49,866 bases of DNA from Pyxidicoccus fallax (GTDB lineage: Bacteria; Myxococcota; Myxococcia; Myxococcales; Myxococcaceae): NCBI RefSeq assembly GCF_012933655.1, contig NZ_JABBJJ010000049.1, positions 1 to 49,866 of the forward strand. The letters run 5' to 3'. Made by a program: the position numbers and the translations under genes. Positions 1 to 10,776 of this stretch are shown here, one piece after another (the first letter of the stretch is position 1; every line of letters begins with the position of its first letter). The notes below the pieces were generated by a model that was given only the letters and a program-made list of their open reading frames with translations, was not told the DNA's origin and ran no database searches.

Positions 1-8
1 AGACCCCG

Positions 9-27
9 AGATGTGCATAAGAGACAG
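9..27 (+). other. Residual Nextera transposon-end (mosaic end) adapter
   Basis: Bases 9-27 match the 19-base Tn5/Nextera mosaic end in 18 of 19 positions; the only difference is C for T at position 15. The match lies at the extreme left end of the window, as expected for untrimmed library adapter. Bases 1-8 are probably also non-genomic. If translated from base 11 it gives the peptide MCIRDS, which would be wrongly fused to the ribonuclease J reading frame by an automatic gene caller. Confidence 0.88.
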
Positions 28-91
28 CCTCCCCCCCACCCATGCAACTTTCCGCCGCGCGAGACGGGGTGAGTCCTTAGACTTCCGTCAA

Positions 92-1732
92 ATGCTTCAC
101 ATCATTCCCCTGGGTGGCCTGGGAGAAATCGGCCTCAACTCCCTCGTCGTCGCGTGTCGCGGGGAGATGCTGCTCATCGATGCCGGGCTGATGTTCCCCT
201 CGGAGGGGATGCCCGGCGTGGACATCATCATCCCGGACTTCACCCACCTGAAGCAGAACGCCGCCCAGCTCAAGGGCGTGGTGCTCACGCACGGCCACGA
301 GGACCACCTGGGCGCGCTTCCCTACCTGCTCAACGAGGTGCCGGTCCCCGTCTACGGCACGCGCTTCACCCTGGCCATGGCGCGCCACCGGCTCAACGAG
401 CTGGGGCTGGAGGCGGACCTGCGCGAAATCGAGCCGCGAGAGCCCTTCTCCGTCGGAAGCCACTTCAAGGTGGAGGCCAGCCGCGTCACCCACACCGTGC
501 CGGACGCGGTGGGCTACATCGTCCGCACGCCCGAGGGCACCGTCATCCACACCGGGGACTTCAAGCTGGACCCGGACCCCATCGACGGGCTGCGCACGGA
601 CCTGGAGCGCTGGGGCGAGGCCGGCGAGCAGGGCGTGCTGTGCCTCCTGTCGGACTCCACCAACTCCGAGCTGACGGAGGAGACGGGCAGCGAGCGCGTG
701 GTGGAAGAGACCTTCGAGCGCCTCTTCCGGGGCGCCACCGGCCGCATCGTCGTGGCCCTCTTCTCCTCCAACCTCCACCGCGTGCGGCACCTGCTCTCGC
801 TGTGCGAGCGGCTGGGGCGCAAGGTGGCCCTCCAGGGCCGCAGCATGATTCGCAACGTGGAGATGGCGCGCGAGCTGGGCTACCTGGACGTGCCCGACTC
901 GCTCTTCATCCACCTGGACACGGTGTCGCAGCTGGCCCCGCACCGGGTGCTGGTGCTCACCACCGGAGCGCAGGGCGAGCCGCGCGCGGGGCTGTCGCAG
1001 CTGGCCTCGGGGGACGGGCCGGTGCGGTTGGACCCGGGCGACCTGGTGGTGCTCAGCTCCCGGCCCATTCCCGGCAACGAGCGCTCCGTGGGCGCCCTCA
1101 TCGACCAGCTCCAGTGGCGTGGCGCGAAGGTGGCCTACGCGCAGCTCGAGCCGGGCGTCCACGTGTCCGGGCACGCCAGCCGGCCGCAGCAGCGGCGGGT
1201 GCTGGACCTGGTCAAGCCGCGCCACTTCATCCCCGTGCACGGCGAGGGCCGGCACCTGCACCGGCACCTGGCCACCGCGCGCGAGGCGGGCATGGAGCCC
1301 GCGCAGTGCCTGCTGGCCCAGGACGGGGATGTCGTCAGCTTCGAGGCGGGCCGTGGGCGCTTCAGCGGCAGCGTCCCGTCCGGCCGCATCCTGAAGGACC
1401 GCTTCGGCAGCGGGGTGGTGACGCCGGACACCCTCCAGGAGCGGGTGAAGCTGTCGGAGACGGGCATGGTGGCCGCGGTGGTCGTCCTACAGCGGGACAA
1501 CCAGAAGCTGGTGGCCGGGCCGCAGCTGTCCGGTCAGGGGCTGAACCTGGACGAGCAGGTGCTGCTGCCCCGGGTGGCCCAGGAGGCCCGTTCCATCTTC
1601 GAGGAATTGTCACCCCAGCTCCGGGGGGATGACGCCCTGGTGCGAGAAGAGCTCACCCGCGCGGTGCGACGTGCGTTCAAGCTGTACACCGCCCGGCGGC
1701 CCCTGGTGGTGCCCATGGTCGTCCGGGTGTAG
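92..1732 (+). CDS. rnj: Ribonuclease J (metallo-beta-lactamase / beta-CASP RNase)
   Basis: Zinc-dependent RNase with endonuclease and 5'-3' exonuclease activity, acting in mRNA decay and rRNA/mRNA 5' processing in the cytoplasm. From the ATG at 92 the protein has 546 aa, the usual RNase J length of about 550. The N-terminus MLHIIPLGGLGEIG is typical. The metallo-beta-lactamase motif HGHEDH is at residues 67-72, and later elements include HTGDFKLD, SDSTN, SSRPIPGNE and PVHGEGRH of the MBL and beta-CASP regions, followed by a C-terminal domain. The frame stays open upstream to base 11, but that extension runs into sequencing adapter, so 92 is chosen. First of four co-directional genes, 24 bases before yajQ. 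Confidence 0.93.
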   Translation: MLHIIPLGGLGEIGLNSLVVACRGEMLLIDAGLMFPSEGMPGVDIIIPDFTHLKQNAAQLKGVVLTHGHEDHLGALPYLLNEVPVPVYGTRFTLAMARHRLNELGLEADLREIEPREPFSVGSHFKVEASRVTHTVPDAVGYIVRTPEGTVIHTGDFKLDPDPIDGLRTDLERWGEAGEQGVLCLLSDSTNSELTEETGSERVVEETFERLFRGATGRIVVALFSSNLHRVRHLLSLCERLGRKVALQGRSMIRNVEMARELGYLDVPDSLFIHLDTVSQLAPHRVLVLTTGAQGEPRAGLSQLASGDGPVRLDPGDLVVLSSRPIPGNERSVGALIDQLQWRGAKVAYAQLEPGVHVSGHASRPQQRRVLDLVKPRHFIPVHGEGRHLHRHLATAREAGMEPAQCLLAQDGDVVSFEAGRGRFSGSVPSGRILKDRFGSGVVTPDTLQERVKLSETGMVAAVVVLQRDNQKLVAGPQLSGQGLNLDEQVLLPRVAQEARSIFEELSPQLRGDDALVREELTRAVRRAFKLYTARRPLVVPMVVRV

Positions 1733-1756
1733 GTGTGGTAAGGGCCGGCCCTGCCC

Positions 1757-2254
1757 ATGCCATCCTTCGACGTCGTCTCGAAAATCGATATCGCTGAGCT
1801 CGACAACGCGGTCAACCAGACCAAGAAGGAGATCAGCACCCGGTACGACTTCCAGGGCGCCCAGGCGGACGTCGTGCTGGCCCCGGACCACACCTTCATC
1901 ACGGTGAAGGCCAACAGCGAGGACCGCGTCCAGACGGCCAAGGAAGTGCTGCTGGCGAAGCTGGCCAAGCGCGGCATCAGCCTCCACGCGCTGGAGTACG
2001 GCGACATCGAGAAGACGGGCCTGCACAACGTGAAGCAGGTCATCAAGCTCCAGCAGGGCATCCCGGTGGAGAAGTCCAAGGAGCTGGTGAAGCTGCTCAA
2101 GGACTCGAAGATGAAGGTGCAGGGCAGCATCCAGTCGGACCAGCTGCGCGTCACCGGGAAGAACAAGGATGACCTGCAGGCGGCCATCGCCCTGTTCCGC
2201 AAGGAGCAGGACCGGCTGAAGCTGGACATGCAGTTCACCAACTTCCGCGATTAG
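1757..2254 (+). CDS. yajQ: YajQ family nucleotide-binding protein (UPF0234)
   Basis: 165 aa, full length for the family (about 160-165). The N-terminus MPSFDVVSKIDIAELDNA and the segment STRYDFQG are characteristic of YajQ. The family has two RRM-like alpha/beta folds; members in Xanthomonas and Pseudomonas bind cyclic-di-GMP and affect transcription, while others were reported to bind nucleic acids or nucleotides. Which activity applies here cannot be told from sequence. It is cytoplasmic, with no signal peptide. It lies 24 bases after rnj and 12 bases before the next gene, so it is probably co-transcribed with both. Confidence 0.92.
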   Translation: MPSFDVVSKIDIAELDNAVNQTKKEISTRYDFQGAQADVVLAPDHTFITVKANSEDRVQTAKEVLLAKLAKRGISLHALEYGDIEKTGLHNVKQVIKLQQGIPVEKSKELVKLLKDSKMKVQGSIQSDQLRVTGKNKDDLQAAIALFRKEQDRLKLDMQFTNFRD

Positions 2255-2266
2255 TAGAGACGTCCC

Positions 2267-3367
2267 ATGCGCGCCGCCCTGCCCCTCTTCCTGATGCTCT
2301 GCGCCCCGGCCGTCGCTTCCGCCCAGGCGGAGCGCCCCACGCGGGCCGTGCCGACGCTGAGCAAGGCCCCGAAGTTCCAGGGGGGCCTCAAGGGGCTCGC
2401 CTCGCCGCTGGTGCTCAAGTCCGCCGCCGCGCCGCAGGCCAGCGCGTCCTTCACCGCGAAGGTGGGCTTCCGCAAGGACACGCTCTACGTGGGCGTGGAG
2501 GCCACGGACGACCAGCTCGGCGCCACGGACCTGCTCACCCTGTCCCTCTACTTCCCCGGCGCGGGCCCCACCGCCACCGGCTACACGTGGCGCTTCGCCT
2601 TCGACGGCAAGCGCGCGTCGGGTGAGGAGAGCGGCACGCCCCGCTTCGCCCAGGACCTGGTGAACGCGGCCGTGGAGCGCAAGGGCAACACGCTGGTGCT
2701 GATGGCCGCCGTCCCCGTGCGCGCCTTCCCCCGCTTCCCGGCGACGGAGCCGCTGGTGATGGACCTGTGCCTCACCTACGACGACGTGGACGGCGCGGGC
2801 GGCAAGGCGGTGCCCGTCTCCAACTGCCAGAGCGGCACCATGGTGGGCGAGGCGCTGCGGGTGCCGGACGAGGCGCGCAAGGCGCTGAAGCTGAAGCCGC
2901 CGGAGAGCGTCACCGCGCTGGAGCCGGCGAAGGACGGCTGGCTGGGGTGGGAGCTGCTCAGCTACCCGGCCTGGGCCCAGGGAGACGCCAACCTGACGCC
3001 CGCCTCGCTGCGCGCGCTGGTGGCACCGGGCGCGCTGGACGCGGCCAAGGCGGGCGTGGAGGTGCCGGACACGCTCAGCCTGCCGGACGGGCGCCCGCTC
3101 GTCACGGTGCTCACGGGGAAGAATCCGTATGCCGTCGCGGGTCGGTGTGATTCCGAAAGCGAGCTGCGGTTGGGCTTGTACCTGGTGACGGGGAAGACGG
3201 CGCGGCGGGTGCTCGACTGGCCGGCCGCCACGTGCGCGCTGGGACGGGCCGCTTCGATGGAGCTGGATGAAGAGGGAGCGCTGACCATCGGTTACTCGAA
3301 CGGCGCGACCATGAACTTCGCCTGGAGTGGAGACCACTTCGAGCGAACCGAACTCGGAAAGCGGTAG
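2267..3367 (+). CDS. Secreted hypothetical protein
   Basis: 366 aa, family not recognised. The first 20 or so residues form a clear Sec signal peptide ([19 protein letters not shown]), so the protein is periplasmic or secreted. Residues about 60-200 alternate hydrophobic and polar residues as in a beta-sandwich; the segment containing [14 protein letters not shown] and the tract [12 protein letters not shown] recall CBM9/DOMON-like sugar- or heme-binding folds, but this is only an impression. The C-terminal part looks like a second beta-rich domain. It starts 12 bases after yajQ and ends 5 bases before rimO, so it sits inside the same transcription unit. No catalytic motif seen. Confidence 0.8.
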   Translation: MRAALPLFLMLCAPAVASAQAERPTRAVPTLSKAPKFQGGLKGLASPLVLKSAAAPQASASFTAKVGFRKDTLYVGVEATDDQLGATDLLTLSLYFPGAGPTATGYTWRFAFDGKRASGEESGTPRFAQDLVNAAVERKGNTLVLMAAVPVRAFPRFPATEPLVMDLCLTYDDVDGAGGKAVPVSNCQSGTMVGEALRVPDEARKALKLKPPESVTALEPAKDGWLGWELLSYPAWAQGDANLTPASLRALVAPGALDAAKAGVEVPDTLSLPDGRPLVTVLTGKNPYAVAGRCDSESELRLGLYLVTGKTARRVLDWPAATCALGRAASMELDEEGALTIGYSNGATMNFAWSGDHFERTELGKR

Positions 3368-3372
3368 ACGCA

Positions 3373-4797
3373 GTGGAAGACACCAAGAGCCTGTACATGA
3401 TGACCCTCGGCTGCCCGAAGAACCGGGTGGACTCCGAGGTGATGCTGGGCACGTTGCAGCACCGCGGCTACAAGCTGGTGCAGGAGCCGGAAGAGGCCCA
3501 GGTCATCGTCGTCAACACGTGTGCCTTCATCGGCCCGGCGAAGCAGGAGTCGGTGGACTCCATCCTGGAGATGGCCGAGCTGAAGAAGTCCGGCGCCTGC
3601 AAGACGCTGGTGGTGACGGGCTGCCTGTCCCAGCGCTACGGCCAGGAGCTGGCGAAGGAGATGCCGGAGGTCGACCACTTCCTGGGCACCAGCGCCTACG
3701 CCCAGATTGGCGACCTGCTGGCCGCCGAGGCGTCGCCGCGTCAGGTGATTCCGGACCCCGACTACATCCACGACGCCAACACGCCGCGCGTCAACTCGAT
3801 GCCGAAGTACACGGCGTACCTCAAGGTGTCCGAGGGCTGCGACAACGCCTGCGCCTTCTGCATCATCCCCACGCTGCGCGGCGGGCAGCGCTCGCGCCCC
3901 ATCGACGACATCGTCACCGAGGCGAAGCGGCTGGTCGAGAGCGGCGTGCAGGAGCTGAACCTCGTCGCGCAGGACCTCACCGCGTACGGGCACGACCTGC
4001 CCGGCAAGCCGAAGCTGCACGACCTGCTCAAGGCGCTGGTGCAGGTGGACGTGCGGTGGATTCGCCTGCACTACGCCTACCCGCGCGTGTTCCCGGACGA
4101 GCTCATCGAGGTCATGGCGACGGAGCCGAAGATCGCCAAGTACCTGGACATGCCGGTGCAGCACGTCAGCGACAAGCTGCTCTTGTCCATGAAGCGCGGC
4201 CGCAACTCGGAGTTCCTCAAGGGGCTGCTGAAGAAGCTGCGCGAGCGCGTGCCGGGGCTGGTGATGCGCACGTCCCTCATCGTCGGCCTGCCGGGCGAGG
4301 CGGAAGAGGACTTCGAGATGTTGAAGGAGTTCGTGAAGGAGCAGCGCTTCGAGCGGCTGGGCGTGTTCCAGTACTCGGATGAGGAAGGCACCGCGGCGTA
4401 CGACCTGCCGGACAAGGTGCCGCAGAAGATCATCGAGCGCCGGTGGCGCGAGGTGATGGCCATCCAGAAGCGCATCAACCGCGAGCAGAACAAGAAGCTC
4501 GTGGGCAAGCGGCTGGAGGTGCTGGTGGAGGGCCCCGCGCCCGAGACGGAGCACCTGCTGGTGGGCCGTCACGAGGGCCAGGCGCCGGACATCGACGGCA
4601 TGGTCTACATCAACGACGGGCTGGCGTACCCGGGCGAGATTGTCACCGTGGAGGTGACGGAGGCCCACGACTACGACCTGGTCGCCCGCGTGGTGGAGCG
4701 CCCGGACCCGAAGCAGCGCCAGCACACCGCTCGCGACGCGCACCCCGCGCCCGTGCCGGTGACGGCGAAGCCGCGCCCCGCGGCGCTCGCGGAGTAG
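3373..4797 (+). CDS. rimO: Ribosomal protein S12 methylthiotransferase RimO
   Basis: Radical SAM enzyme that adds a methylthio group to the conserved Asp of ribosomal protein S12 using two [4Fe-4S] clusters. The protein has 474 aa from the GTG at 3373; an ATG at 3397 is an alternative start. The N-terminal UPF0004 domain carries cluster-binding cysteines C14, C50 and C84 (TLGCPKN, VNTCAF, VTGCLS). The radical SAM motif CxxxCxxC is C156-C160-C163 in [18 protein letters not shown] domain follows near residues 375-440. The last 25 residues are an Ala/Pro-rich tail. The closely related MiaB is less likely because the SEVMLG and QYSDEEGT segments are RimO-like. Last gene of the leading operon. Confidence 0.93.
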   Translation: MEDTKSLYMMTLGCPKNRVDSEVMLGTLQHRGYKLVQEPEEAQVIVVNTCAFIGPAKQESVDSILEMAELKKSGACKTLVVTGCLSQRYGQELAKEMPEVDHFLGTSAYAQIGDLLAAEASPRQVIPDPDYIHDANTPRVNSMPKYTAYLKVSEGCDNACAFCIIPTLRGGQRSRPIDDIVTEAKRLVESGVQELNLVAQDLTAYGHDLPGKPKLHDLLKALVQVDVRWIRLHYAYPRVFPDELIEVMATEPKIAKYLDMPVQHVSDKLLLSMKRGRNSEFLKGLLKKLRERVPGLVMRTSLIVGLPGEAEEDFEMLKEFVKEQRFERLGVFQYSDEEGTAAYDLPDKVPQKIIERRWREVMAIQKRINREQNKKLVGKRLEVLVEGPAPETEHLLVGRHEGQAPDIDGMVYINDGLAYPGEIVTVEVTEAHDYDLVARVVERPDPKQRQHTARDAHPAPVPVTAKPRPAALAE

Positions 4798-4810
4798 TTC
4801 GCGGCTTCTC

Positions 4811-4838
4811 CCGGGCCGTGCGTGGTGGCACGGCCCGG
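4811..4838. terminator. Perfect 11-bp stem-loop between convergent genes
   Basis: CCGGGCCGTGC at 4811-4821 pairs perfectly with 4828-4838 around a 6-base loop. It lies just after the rimO stop and before the 3' end of the opposing gene, so it could stop transcription from both sides. There is no U tract, so whether it works alone or with Rho is unclear. Confidence 0.6.
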
Positions 4839-4893
4839 TGATTCATGAGGCGGATGCCGCGCGGCCAGCGCCGCGATGGGAGGCCCACCGCGC

Positions 4894-5862
4894 TCAGCTC
4901 TTCGGCGCTTCCTCGAGGATGATGCGGCGGCCCGGGCTGACGGCGTGGAAGCGCTCGCGCAGCTTCTCGCGTTCCTTCTTGTTCGTCTTGGGCGTGGCCG
5001 CGAGCTTCTCGTGCAGCTCGCGCGCCGTCTCGTCGTACCACTCCTCGCGCGTGTGGCCGCCCTCCGCGAGGTAGCGCGCGGCGCCCGCCAGCAGCCGGCA
5101 GCCGAGCTCCCAGCTCGGGTCCTGCCCGGGGCCGCCCTCGTTCCGGGTGAAGGCGATGGCCTCCGCCAGCGTCGCGCCGGGCGCGAGGTACACGTTGGCG
5201 AGGGAGAAGGCCGACGTGCCCGAGGGCTCGCGCATGTTGAGCCACAGGTACCAGTAGCGTCCCTCGGGAGCGGGGCCCTCCACCGCGTAGATTTCGGTGA
5301 TGGGGGCCACGCCGCCGCCGGGCCCCCGCCCGACGAGGCCGAGCTCTTCCGGCACCACCAGCACCAGCGAGTCCACGGGCAGCTTCAGCGCGTCACAGGG
5401 CTGCTCCGGAAAGGTCTCGTTGAGCAGCCGTCGGGCCAGGTCCGTGGTGATTTCGTAGCGCTGCCGGCCCCGCTGCTCGTGGACCACGAGGTGCCAGTAG
5501 CGCAGCGTGGTCTGCAGCGTGGTCTGCCGGAGCTGCTCGCGGGCCTCGGGCGCGTTGATGCCTCGCCGCAGGCTGATGTCGTCCAGGGCGAAGAGCAGCG
5601 ACTCCTTCAGCTCCGGGTCCTTCAGCAGCTCGACGTAGCGGGTGTGGCCGACGCGCTCGGCCACGCGCTCGATGAGCGGGAGCAGCGCGTAGCGGACGGC
5701 GCCCGCGGCCTCTTCGGCTGGCAGCTTCCCCTGCCCCACGTCCTTCGCGAGCGCGCGCTGTAGCCGCGTGAAGCCCTCTTTTTCGAGATAGCGGCGGGCC
5801 AGGTCGATGGATGGGCGCTGCTCGGTGTACTGACGGTCGAACTCGGTCGGAGGCGGTCGCAT
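4894..5862 (-). CDS. Conserved hypothetical protein
   Basis: 322 aa; family not recognised. No signal peptide or membrane segment, so presumably cytoplasmic. Residues 1-120 are strongly helical and charged, including a tract ELKESLLFALDDISLRRG. Residues about 165-260 look alpha/beta, with a hydrophobic strand LVLVVPEELGL followed by a Gly-rich loop GRGPGGG. The C-terminus is Lys/Glu-rich. There is no close ribosome-binding site before the ATG at 5862, so the start is uncertain. It points toward rimO and is separated by 136 bases from the lipoprotein gene on its other side; it may belong to the end of that operon or have its own promoter. Confidence 0.75.
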   Translation of the reverse strand: MRPPPTEFDRQYTEQRPSIDLARRYLEKEGFTRLQRALAKDVGQGKLPAEEAAGAVRYALLPLIERVAERVGHTRYVELLKDPELKESLLFALDDISLRRGINAPEAREQLRQTTLQTTLRYWHLVVHEQRGRQRYEITTDLARRLLNETFPEQPCDALKLPVDSLVLVVPEELGLVGRGPGGGVAPITEIYAVEGPAPEGRYWYLWLNMREPSGTSAFSLANVYLAPGATLAEAIAFTRNEGGPGQDPSWELGCRLLAGAARYLAEGGHTREEWYDETARELHEKLAATPKTNKKEREKLRERFHAVSPGRRIILEEAPKS

Positions 5863-5998
5863 ACGGGACGAAGCAGGTGGTGCGTGGAGCCCCGGAGCAG
5901 AACGCAGGGGGCGACAACTGTCCAGGTAACGCGCGTGCGACGCGGTGGACCTGACTCCGGAGCGACGGGTTGCCTCCCCGCTCGGAGCACGGGCGCGC

Positions 5999-7669
5999 CT
6001 ACTTCGGGTCCTCGGGCTCCAGCTCGCGCTCCTCGGGCGGAGGCTCGCGGGAGCGCGACGTGCGCGACGGCAGCGCCACGCCCTCGCCCAGCGGCGTGGG
6101 CTGGCATTCGCACACCGTGCGGCGCGAGGCCGAGTCGGTGACGAAGGCGCAGGCGGTGGGGCACTCGGGCTGGCGGCCCTCCTCGAACAGGGCGAGCTTG
6201 AAGCCGGCCGCCGTGGACAGTGCGCCGTGGCAGGCGGGCAGCGCCTGGGCGAGCGAGGCCCATGGCAGCCGATGCTGGGTGGTCAGTCCCCGGCTGGTGG
6301 CCGGGAAGCTCAGGCCCACGCCGCATCCGGACTGCAGGCGCTGGCCATCCGCGCCCATCGGCTCCAGGTGCAGCCGCCCGCCCTCGGACAGGTCCCGGTA
6401 CACGGCGCCGCTGACGGAGACGCTCCCGTCCGGTTCGCGCCGCACGTGCAGGCCGTAGCAGGCCTCCTCGCTGAAGGTGCCGTCTGGTCCCGCGCACTGC
6501 TGGCGCCCGGCCGGGGCCTGGGATGATGCCGGAGCCTGGGGGGCAGGCTGAGCCGGGACCGAGGGCGAAGCCGCCTCGGAGGTCTGAGCCGGGGCCGAGG
6601 CCGGAGGCGGAGCAGGAGGAGCGGAGGACGGAGGTTGGGCCGGAGCCGAGGCCGGAGGCGGAGACGCAGTGGAGGACGGGGGCGGAGCCGGAGCTGTCGC
6701 CGGAGCCTGCCCTGAGGAAGCCGCCGGAGAGGCCTCCGGCGCTGAAGACGGTGCCACTCCCGGAGCCCCCACCCGGGGCCGCCGCAGCACCAGCACCCCA
6801 CCCTTCGCATCCAGCGTGGCCGTGAATCGCCCCCACACATCCGGCCCCAGGCGCCCCAGGCTGCTCGGCGAGTCCCACCGTCCCGCCGCCTCCACCACCA
6901 GCGGCCGGGCGCCGACGCCCTCCGCCAGCTCCACCGCGTCCACCGCGAAGGTGCGCGGCGGCAGGTTCGCCGCCGTCTCCAGCGGCTCCATCCCCTGGGC
7001 CTGCGCGGGCCCCAGCGCCAGCCGCGAGAAGGGCTCTCGCGAGCCCAGCACGAACGGCCCCGTCAGCTCCGCCTCGCCCTGCCGCACCCGCGCGGCCAGC
7101 AGCGGCCAGTCACCCAGCGGCTCACGGCTGAGCTCCATGACGTACACCTCGCGCGCCGCATCCGAGGCCGCCGCCTCCGCGGCGTACGCCTCGCGCGGGC
7201 GGGACGCGGAGAAGGTCACCTCGCGGCGCAGCGGGTCCACCGTGAGCGCGTAGGGCTCCAGTACGTCCGCGCCCAGCGTCACCGCGCAGGCCTTCTCTCC
7301 GGACAGGCCCGCCGTGCGCATGGGAGACGCCACCGGCCCCACGGAGAACGCCGGCAGCGGCACCACCGGCCAGGAGCGGAAGCCGCCCGCGGGCTCCGGC
7401 GCGCGCACGGTGCCCTCCGGCGCCGGCAGCGCGCCCTCGAAGCAGCCCTGGGACACCAGGGACAGAGGCCGCGCCACGTCCAGCACCACCGGCACGGCCC
7501 GGGTGCCCAGCCGCCCCGCCACGGTGAGCCGCAGCGCTGGCGAGGCCAGCAGCGGAAGCGTCCGCCCCTCGAAGCCCTGGGGACGCGAAGGGCCTGGGGC
7601 CGTGCCGCGATGACACCCGGCCCCGGCCACCACCATCATCCAACCCGCGAGAAGGAACGCGCCGCGCAC
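5999..7669 (-). CDS. Lipoprotein with degenerate retropepsin-like domain and Pro/Ala/Ser linker
   Basis: 556 aa from a GTG at 7669, chosen because it leaves 10 bases after the lolA stop and gives a clean lipoprotein signal MRGAFLLAGWMMVVAGAGC with lipid Cys19. An ATG at 7708 would overlap lolA and add a charged stretch. Residues about 45-155 resemble a retropepsin-like aspartyl protease half: VPVVLDVARPLSLVS matches the strand around the catalytic Asp, and LGADVLEPYALTVDPL matches the second conserved strand. The usual Asp-Thr-Gly reads Asp-Val-Ala here, so activity is doubtful. A long linker rich in Pro, Ala and Ser leads to a C-terminal domain with several cysteines. Envelope location and co-transcription with lolA suggest an envelope role; the function is unknown. 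Confidence 0.75.
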   Translation of the reverse strand: MRGAFLLAGWMMVVAGAGCHRGTAPGPSRPQGFEGRTLPLLASPALRLTVAGRLGTRAVPVVLDVARPLSLVSQGCFEGALPAPEGTVRAPEPAGGFRSWPVVPLPAFSVGPVASPMRTAGLSGEKACAVTLGADVLEPYALTVDPLRREVTFSASRPREAYAAEAAASDAAREVYVMELSREPLGDWPLLAARVRQGEAELTGPFVLGSREPFSRLALGPAQAQGMEPLETAANLPPRTFAVDAVELAEGVGARPLVVEAAGRWDSPSSLGRLGPDVWGRFTATLDAKGGVLVLRRPRVGAPGVAPSSAPEASPAASSGQAPATAPAPPPSSTASPPPASAPAQPPSSAPPAPPPASAPAQTSEAASPSVPAQPAPQAPASSQAPAGRQQCAGPDGTFSEEACYGLHVRREPDGSVSVSGAVYRDLSEGGRLHLEPMGADGQRLQSGCGVGLSFPATSRGLTTQHRLPWASLAQALPACHGALSTAAGFKLALFEEGRQPECPTACAFVTDSASRRTVCECQPTPLGEGVALPSRTSRSREPPPEERELEPEDPK

Positions 7670-7679
7670 GTCCCGAAGG

Positions 7680-8534
7680 TTACTGCTTCTTCGCCTTGGT
7701 GAAGTCATCCACGCGGGTGTCGTCCGGCACGTCCAGCTTGAAGCTGTCCGCTGCGATGCCCACGTTCGTCTTCAGGTTCAGGAAGGAGATGGCGTTCTCG
7801 CTGCCGTCCGGGTCCACCACCGTGCTCTTGAGCACCTGCGCCGACGCCGGGTCCACCTCGAGACGCACCTGGCGGAAGCGCGGCTCCGGCTTCAGCGGGT
7901 CCAGCACCAGCAGCGTGCCCTTGCAGTCCTTGCACGTACCCTTGGTGATGGCGAACTCGTCCGCCAGCTTCCCCTGCCCGAAGAGGAACGTCACCGACGC
8001 GGACAGCTGGCTCGTGTCCACGTTGGCCACCGTCAGCGTCTGCGCGGCCGGGTCGTGCGCGTACACCTTGTTGCCGGCCAGCACGAACGTGCGCGCGGAG
8101 GGCTTCTGGTACTCCCACCGCATCAGGCCCGGCTTCTTGTAGGTGACGGTGCCCTCGGACGTCTGCGTGCGCCGGAAGGTCTTGTACTTGTAGTCCTGCC
8201 GGAAGCCCGCCCGGAAGTCGCCCGTCTTCTCGTAGAAGGCCTGCATCCGGTCCACCAGCGTCTTCACCTCCGGCGTCATCGGCGCCGGCTTCGCGGCCGG
8301 GGCGGCGGCCTGCGCGGGCTTCGCCTCCGGGGCCTTGCCCGGCTGCGGCGCGGCGGCGGGCGGAGTCGCGGGCTTGCCCGCCTCGGGCGCCTTGGCGGCC
8401 TCCCCCGTGGGCTTCGCGGCGGGCGCGGCCTGCGCCACCACGGCGGGCTTCACCGGGGCAGCGGCCGGCGCGGCGGGGCTTGCCGGGGCGGCGGGTACGG
8501 ACAGGAGCGTGGCGAGCAGGGTTTCCAGGAACAT
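7680..8534 (-). CDS. lolA: LolA-like outer-membrane lipoprotein carrier
   Basis: Periplasmic chaperone family that shuttles lipoproteins from the LolCDE complex to the outer membrane. 284 aa from the ATG at 8534, preceded by GGAG at 9-base spacing; longer in-frame starts at 8558 and 8612 lack the signal sequence at the front. After a signal peptide (MFLETLLATLLSVPAAP) there is a linker of about 80 residues rich in Ala, Pro and Lys, which classical LolA lacks. The LolA fold follows, with FRAGFRQDY, GTVTYKKPGLMRWEY and FLFGQGKL. A Cys-x-x-Cys pair (CKDC) sits in the middle of the domain. It lies between trmH and a lipoprotein gene in a leftward operon. Confidence 0.85.
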   Translation of the reverse strand: MFLETLLATLLSVPAAPASPAAPAAAPVKPAVVAQAAPAAKPTGEAAKAPEAGKPATPPAAAPQPGKAPEAKPAQAAAPAAKPAPMTPEVKTLVDRMQAFYEKTGDFRAGFRQDYKYKTFRRTQTSEGTVTYKKPGLMRWEYQKPSARTFVLAGNKVYAHDPAAQTLTVANVDTSQLSASVTFLFGQGKLADEFAITKGTCKDCKGTLLVLDPLKPEPRFRQVRLEVDPASAQVLKSTVVDPDGSENAISFLNLKTNVGIAADSFKLDVPDDTRVDDFTKAKKQ

Positions 8535-8612
8535 GGCGTGCGTCTCCAGGCGGGCCATGTGGGCCCGCGGCGTCCATCTACCCCATACCGACGGGGGCCG
8601 GGGGCCCGGCAT

Positions 8613-9290
8613 TCATGGGCGCTGCTTGAAGAGGCGCTTCCTCTGTTTGATGGCCAGCACGTAGAAGCGCTCGCGCAGGGCCTGGGCCTCCTCGGCGGAC
8701 AAATCCCCCGAGCCTCCCAGGTGCTCGTCCCGCCAGGCAATCGCCCGGCTGATGCAGGCCGAGGCGGCGGCGGAGATGTTCAGGCTCTGGCTGAAGCCGC
8801 GCATGGGCACCCAGAAGGTGCCGTCCACGTTGGCCAGCACCTCCTCGCTGACGCCGTACCGCTCGTTGCCGAAGACGAGCGCCATCTTCGTGTCGAAGCG
8901 CAGCGAGTAGAGGCTGGTGGCCCCCTCGCGGATGGCCGAGGCGTAGAGCGAGAAGCCGCGCGACTTCAGGTGCTCCCGGCAGTCCGCGAAGCTCTTGTAC
9001 TGCTTCACGTCCAGCCACTTGTCACAGCCCTGGGCCACCCTCGAGTTGGGCAGGAAGGGGGCCTCCGGGTTGATGACGACGTGCACTTCCTGGACGCCGA
9101 AGGACTCGCAGGTGCGCAGCACCGCGGCCATGTTGAAGCTGTCCTCCAGCCGGTCCAGGACGACCGTGAAGTTGCGCGTGCGCTGGCTGACGACGCGGTC
9201 GATCTTCTCCTTGCGCACGTCGAGCAGGAACTGCTCCGGCTCGAGGGGCTCCTTCTCGAAGCGCTCGTAGCGAGCACCGCCGCCGGACAT
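8613..9290 (-). CDS. trmH: TrmH-family (SpoU) RNA 2'-O-methyltransferase
   Basis: 225 aa SPOUT enzyme that methylates ribose 2'-OH using SAM; the closest resemblance is to TrmH, which modifies G18 of tRNAs. The three SpoU motifs are present: MAAVLRTCESFGVQEVHVV (motif 1, residues about 54-72), ALVFGNERYGVS (motif 2) and PMRGFSQSLNISAAASAC (motif 3), which together form the knotted SAM site. The C-terminal helix is basic (KQRKRLFKQR), as in tRNA-binding TrmH. It starts 4 bases after the obg stop, so the two are translated from one message. An rRNA substrate (RlmB-like) cannot be excluded, but the N-terminal L30e-like domain of RlmB is absent. Confidence 0.88.
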   Translation of the reverse strand: MSGGGARYERFEKEPLEPEQFLLDVRKEKIDRVVSQRTRNFTVVLDRLEDSFNMAAVLRTCESFGVQEVHVVINPEAPFLPNSRVAQGCDKWLDVKQYKSFADCREHLKSRGFSLYASAIREGATSLYSLRFDTKMALVFGNERYGVSEEVLANVDGTFWVPMRGFSQSLNISAAASACISRAIAWRDEHLGGSGDLSAEEAQALRERFYVLAIKQRKRLFKQRP

Positions 9291-9294
9291 CGCC

Positions 9295-10776
<1,482 letters not shown>

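Noticed and set aside
1610..4743. Long minus-strand frames opposite yajQ, the secreted protein and rimO
   Set aside because: They are shadows of well-conserved plus-strand genes and have no recognisable domain or ribosome-binding site.
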